Below are positions 61,695-64,000 of a stretch of 64,000 bases of DNA, piece by piece. The stretch lies in assembly GCA_018830485.1 (NCBI GenBank), contig JAHJRQ010000008.1:1-64000 (forward strand), in the 5' to 3' direction. A program made the position numbers and the translations under genes. This stretch comes from Pseudomonadota bacterium. GTDB taxonomy: Bacteria > Desulfobacterota > Desulfobulbia > Desulfobulbales > Desulfurivibrionaceae. How positions within the stretch are numbered: position 1 is the first letter of the stretch; each line of letters begins with the position of its first letter. Under the pieces are notes generated by a model. The model was given only the letters and a program-made list of their open reading frames with translations. It was not told where the DNA came from and searched no databases.

Positions 61695-61882
61695 CCGGCA
61701 ACGGCATCGGACAGCCCGCGCCGTCTATACTTGACGGCGCGGGATTGAAGGAGCACGGCAGCTTCCTGGTCGATACCAAGGGCATGGCCCTGTACTATTT
61801 TGCCGGGGATAAAGCCCCTGGGAATACCGGGCAAGGGGTGATGGATGTATGGTTTGTGGTGAATCACCAGCCGATAGGTTAA
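61691..61882 (+). pseudogene. Secreted-repeat lipoprotein fragment
   Basis: After the cytochrome stop, another frame (overlapping it by 4 bp) reads GAGLKEHGSFLVDTKGMALY, YFAGDKAPG and VMDVWFVVNHQPIG to TAA 61880-61882. The G-x-x-L-x-D-x-x-G-M-x-L-Y-x-F pattern is that of the short repeat of COG4315 secreted lipoproteins (Yx(F/W)xxD type). No start codon or signal peptide precedes it, so it is a remnant. Confidence 0.55.
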
Positions 61883-61897
61883 TGATACCGTTTGACC

Positions 61898-61927
61898 AGC
61901 CCCTGTCTTCGGACAGGGGCTTTTTTT
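61898..61927 (+). terminator. Rho-independent terminator
   Basis: AGCCCCTGTC-TTCG-GACAGGGGCT followed by a T-run gives a 10-bp stem with a UUCG-type loop. It ends the cytochrome transcript about 200 bp after its stop, beyond the lipoprotein remnant. Confidence 0.9.
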
Positions 61928-62046
61928 GAAATTCAGACAGCCACCCCCGATCCTTCCCATTTTTTTGTCAACCGATTCGCATCCTCCGCGTTGGTACCAG
62001 TAACAGCAGAAATTTTTTTCAGCTATCAACCAAGAGGAGGTACACA

Positions 62047-62562
62047 ATGAAAAAGATTATTCTTGTGGCATGCGGCTTGTTGCTGGTGATGAGTACACCG
62101 GTTTGGGCCGTCGGGGAAGGTGAGAACGAACAGGTGCGAAATCGCGTGGAGTCCCGCGGAGACCGGGCCGAAGAGCGGCTTGACCGCCGGGATGAGCGGA
62201 TCGACAACCGGCTTGAACAGCAAGGTGAACGGAGAGAAGAACGCTTCGACCGACGGGGCGAGCGCATGGAACAGGGCTTTGATCGCAAAGGCGACCGCAT
62301 CGAAAATCGCCTCGACGGCCAAGGAGATCGGATCAATGACCGCTTGGACCAAAAGGCGGCGCACGCCGAAGCCCAGGGCAAGGAAGGGTTGGCACAGCGG
62401 CTCGACAAGAAGGGCGACCGGATAGACAACCGCCTTGACCAAAAAGGCGAGCGGATCAATGACCGCATGGACCGGCGCGGCGAACACATGGAAAACCGCA
62501 TGGAGCGCCGGGGTGATCGCGCTGGGGCGAGAGCGGCTGGCCGGTCAGGTCGGCAGCGATAA
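62047..62562 (+). CDS. Exported hendecad-repeat protein
   Basis: The 171-residue precursor has a signal peptide (MKKIILVACGLLLVMSTPVWAVG) and then about eleven copies of an 11-residue repeat of the form (L/F/M)(D/E)xxG(D/E)RxxxR, for example LDRRDERIDNR and LDQKGERINDR; one unit is longer (residues 101-119, QKAAHAEAQGKEGLAQR). It is almost all charged and should form an extended right-handed helix or coiled coil in the periplasm. I know no assigned function. It is the first gene of a unit with an ECF sigma factor; the good GAGGAGGT ribosome site precedes ATG 62047. Confidence 0.85.
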   Translation: MKKIILVACGLLLVMSTPVWAVGEGENEQVRNRVESRGDRAEERLDRRDERIDNRLEQQGERREERFDRRGERMEQGFDRKGDRIENRLDGQGDRINDRLDQKAAHAEAQGKEGLAQRLDKKGDRIDNRLDQKGERINDRMDRRGEHMENRMERRGDRAGARAAGRSGRQR

Positions 62563-62623
62563 AAGCAACAATGAATGCTCCGGGAAGTTGGCTCTCTCAG
62601 CCGCCCGGAGCATGGGACGCACC

Positions 62624-63172
62624 ATGGTGGACCAGAGCCGGGCAATGGAACGCTTTTTGGCTTCCGTTGAAAAACAGGCGTACCAGATGGCCATAATCGC
62701 GGTCAGCAACCAAGACGAAGCGCTCGATCTGGTGCAGGACGCCATGCTGGCTCTGGTTCGGCATTATTCCGCCAAAGAGGAAATAGAGTGGCGGCCGCTT
62801 TTCTTCCGCATTCTGCAAAGCCGCATCCGGGACTGGTACCGACGTGACCGGGTGCGCAAACGCTGGCACGGTTGGTTGGAGCTGTGGCGCGGCAGCGAAG
62901 AAGAGGATGCTGATCCGCTCCACCAAGTGCCCGCGCCGGAATTATTCAACCCTGCCCGGCAGGCGGAGGGCGGCGCAGCCTTGGCCGCGCTTGTCGAAGC
63001 GCTTAGGAAGCTGTCGCTCCGCCAGCAGCAGACCTTCCTGCTCCGCGCCTGGCATGGATTGAGCGTCGAGGAGACGGCCCAGGCCATGCAGTGCTCGACA
63101 GGCAGCGTCAAAACCCATTACTCCCGGGCAGTGCATGCCCTGCGGGAGATGTTGGAAAACCATTGGCCATGA
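62624..63172 (+). CDS. ECF RNA polymerase sigma factor
   Basis: From ATG 62624 the 182-residue protein has sigma region 2 (YQMAIIAVSNQDEALDLVQDAMLALV then FFRILQSRIRDWYRR) and region 4 helix-turn-helix (LSLRQQQTFLLRAWHGLSVEETAQAMQCSTGSVKTHYSRAV). It directs transcription of an extracytoplasmic-stress regulon and is followed by a likely anti-sigma gene (4-bp overlap). ATG 62612 and the longer frame from 62435 are alternatives, but the latter overlaps the repeat gene. Confidence 0.9.
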   Translation: MVDQSRAMERFLASVEKQAYQMAIIAVSNQDEALDLVQDAMLALVRHYSAKEEIEWRPLFFRILQSRIRDWYRRDRVRKRWHGWLELWRGSEEEDADPLHQVPAPELFNPARQAEGGAALAALVEALRKLSLRQQQTFLLRAWHGLSVEETAQAMQCSTGSVKTHYSRAVHALREMLENHWP

Positions 63173-63531
63173 AAAAAGACCAGAATGAACAGGATTTTCT
63201 CGCGGCAGCCCGCAAGAGCCTGGATGCAGGAAGCGACAACCTTGACCCCGCGATTTGCTCCCGATTGGCAAAGGCGCGCCTGATCGCCGTGGAAAAGGGC
63301 TTGCCCTGCGGCCAGCGCTCCCGGGTTTGGCGGGTTGCACCGATCACGGCCAGTCTGGCGGTGATGCTTGTGGTTGCCTTCTTGTTTTTCAAGACCGGAA
63401 CCGACCAGCTCCACCCGAACGGCGAAAGCCTGGCGGATTTGGAGATCATCACTTCGGCCGAGGCTCCTGATTTTTATGCCGACCTGGATTTTTACCAGTG
63501 GCTTGCCGAGGATGAGAACCATGCGGGCTAG
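63169..63531 (+). CDS. DUF3619-like membrane protein, probable anti-sigma factor
   Basis: The 120-residue protein begins MKKDQNEQDFLAAARKSLDAG, has a single membrane segment (near 60-80, APITASLAVMLVVAFLFF) and an extracytoplasmic acidic end (LADLEIITSAEAPDFYADLD). The layout fits DUF3619 proteins that follow ECF sigma genes and act as anti-sigma factors. It overlaps the sigma stop by 4 bp (ATGA). Confidence 0.8.
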   Translation: MKKDQNEQDFLAAARKSLDAGSDNLDPAICSRLAKARLIAVEKGLPCGQRSRVWRVAPITASLAVMLVVAFLFFKTGTDQLHPNGESLADLEIITSAEAPDFYADLDFYQWLAEDENHAG

Positions 63532-63754
63532 CGTCTTGGGGGCCACCGCCCTGCTCATGCTGTTGCTGACAGGCAACCCGGCAAGCGGCGCCGAGCAGAA
63601 AACCAGGGAAGCGCATCCGTCGTTGGAGCTGCTTGAATTTTTAGGGGAATTTCAAACCAAGGATGGCGTCTGGTTTGACCCCACCGAAGAAGAACAACCG
63701 AACCGGGTGTCGCCAGAGGAGCAAAACCATGAACAAACGCACAACCGGAAATAA
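63512..63754 (+). CDS. Small exported protein
   Basis: An 80-residue ORF starting ATG 63512 (or 63521) inside the end of the anti-sigma gene. It has a signal peptide (MRASVLGATALLMLLLTGNPASGA) and an acidic, hydrophilic mature part (EFLGEFQTKDGVWFDPTEEE). The start overlaps the DUF3619 gene by 20 bp and its end overlaps the next start. I recognise no family, but this slot is often occupied by a small exported protein in sigma/DUF3619/DUF3106 clusters. Confidence 0.7.
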   Translation: MRTMRASVLGATALLMLLLTGNPASGAEQKTREAHPSLELLEFLGEFQTKDGVWFDPTEEEQPNRVSPEEQNHEQTHNRK

Positions 63755-64000
63755 CATCGCCATGATGCTGCTGGGGCTGACGGTGGTCAGCCTGCTGCTC
63801 ATCGCCATGCCCAGGCCGGTTCTCGCCCAGGACAGGGTCGGCTGGCAGCAACTGGCTCCAGAGGCGCAAAGGGTGCTCAAGCCATATGCCGACCAATGGG
63901 ATACTTTGCCGCCTGAAAGGCAGCAGCGGTTACAGAAAGGTGCCGATCGCTGGCTCACCATGACGCCTGTTGAACGGCAGGAGACCGGAAAAAAGCTGGA
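63729..64000 (+). CDS. DUF3106 protein (partial, runs off the window)
   Basis: Starts ATG 63729 with a signal-anchor (NNIAMMLLGLTVVSLLLIAM) followed by the DUF3106 pattern GWQQLAPEAQRVLKPYADQW, WDTLPPERQQRL and RWLTMTPVERQ. The end lies beyond the window. It overlaps the previous ORF and completes a sigma/anti-sigma/DUF3106 arrangement. Confidence 0.8.
   Translation, partial: MNKRTTGNNIAMMLLGLTVVSLLLIAMPRPVLAQDRVGWQQLAPEAQRVLKPYADQWDTLPPERQQRLQKGADRWLTMTPVERQETGKKL

Noticed and set aside
1-64000. CRISPR arrays, rRNA genes, prophage or complete insertion sequences
   Set aside because: I found no regular repeat-spacer pattern, no rRNA-like sequence and no transposase, integrase or phage structural gene.

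Overview
The window is GC-rich chromosome (about 60% G+C by eye) from an anaerobic, respiratory Gram-negative bacterium. I infer a sulfur- or sulfate-metabolising member of the Desulfobacterota, possibly near Desulfobulbales. The support is a complete Rnf complex with its own flavin transferase, two membrane or periplasmic multiheme cytochromes, a three-gene ferredoxin-rich glutamate synthase, the carboxynorspermidine route to polyamines, and many Fe-S and c-di-GMP proteins. No taxonomic marker such as rRNA is present, so this remains inference.

Layout. 1-9000: one copy of a 151-bp multi-hairpin element, a PhoH-type ATPase, nadE translationally coupled to a 12-heme cytochrome, then an island of small acquired-looking genes (RelE/XRE toxin-antitoxin, AT-rich metallophosphoesterase, orphan HigB-like toxin) and an MFS carrier. 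9000-16000: hisD, a response regulator plus HD-GYP pair, carbonic anhydrase, aat, gluQ and a DUF3786 Fe-S protein. 16000-23600 (minus strand): rnfC-D-G-E-A-B-apbE; RnfA carries an unusual N-terminal secreted domain. 23800-27600: accessory region with a toxin-antitoxin pair whose toxin has a nonsense codon, a WHH-type nuclease, a damaged or phase-variable beta-barrel gene with a C11 tract, and a MazEF-like pair. 27900-33150: split glutamate synthase. 33250-38870: a 58-residue protein, the second copy of the 151-bp element in inverted orientation, a secreted GH42-like enzyme, and two polyamine genes. 39100-46700: tRNA-Lys, a DEAD-box helicase, two ABC-F ATPases, dihydrofolate reductase and a CHASE4-like receptor. 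47000-52350: a signalling block (heme-type histidine kinase, response regulator, hybrid kinase, diguanylate cyclase). 52600-60000: ferredoxin-nitroreductase, slyX, an SF2 helicase, ACT protein, aminotransferase, TerC remnant, YjbQ, a second diguanylate cyclase and a CDP-alcohol phosphatidyltransferase. 60400-64000: a pentaheme cytochrome read through an in-frame UGA, then a stress-type operon (charged hendecad-repeat protein, ECF sigma factor, DUF3619, small exported protein, DUF3106).

How the genes work together: Rnf plus ApbE would exchange electrons between ferredoxin and NAD while pumping ions; the glutamate synthase and nitroreductase are plausible consumers of reduced ferredoxin or NAD(P)H; the two cytochromes point to periplasmic electron transfer. 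Two-component and c-di-GMP proteins form the main regulatory layer. The strongest novelty candidates are the in-frame UGA (possible selenocysteine) in the pentaheme cytochrome, the 151-bp five-hairpin element with terminal inverted repeats and an apparent ATAA duplication, the RnfA fusion, and the C-tract beta-barrel gene next to a nuclease. At least four further dispersed repeat families lie between genes.
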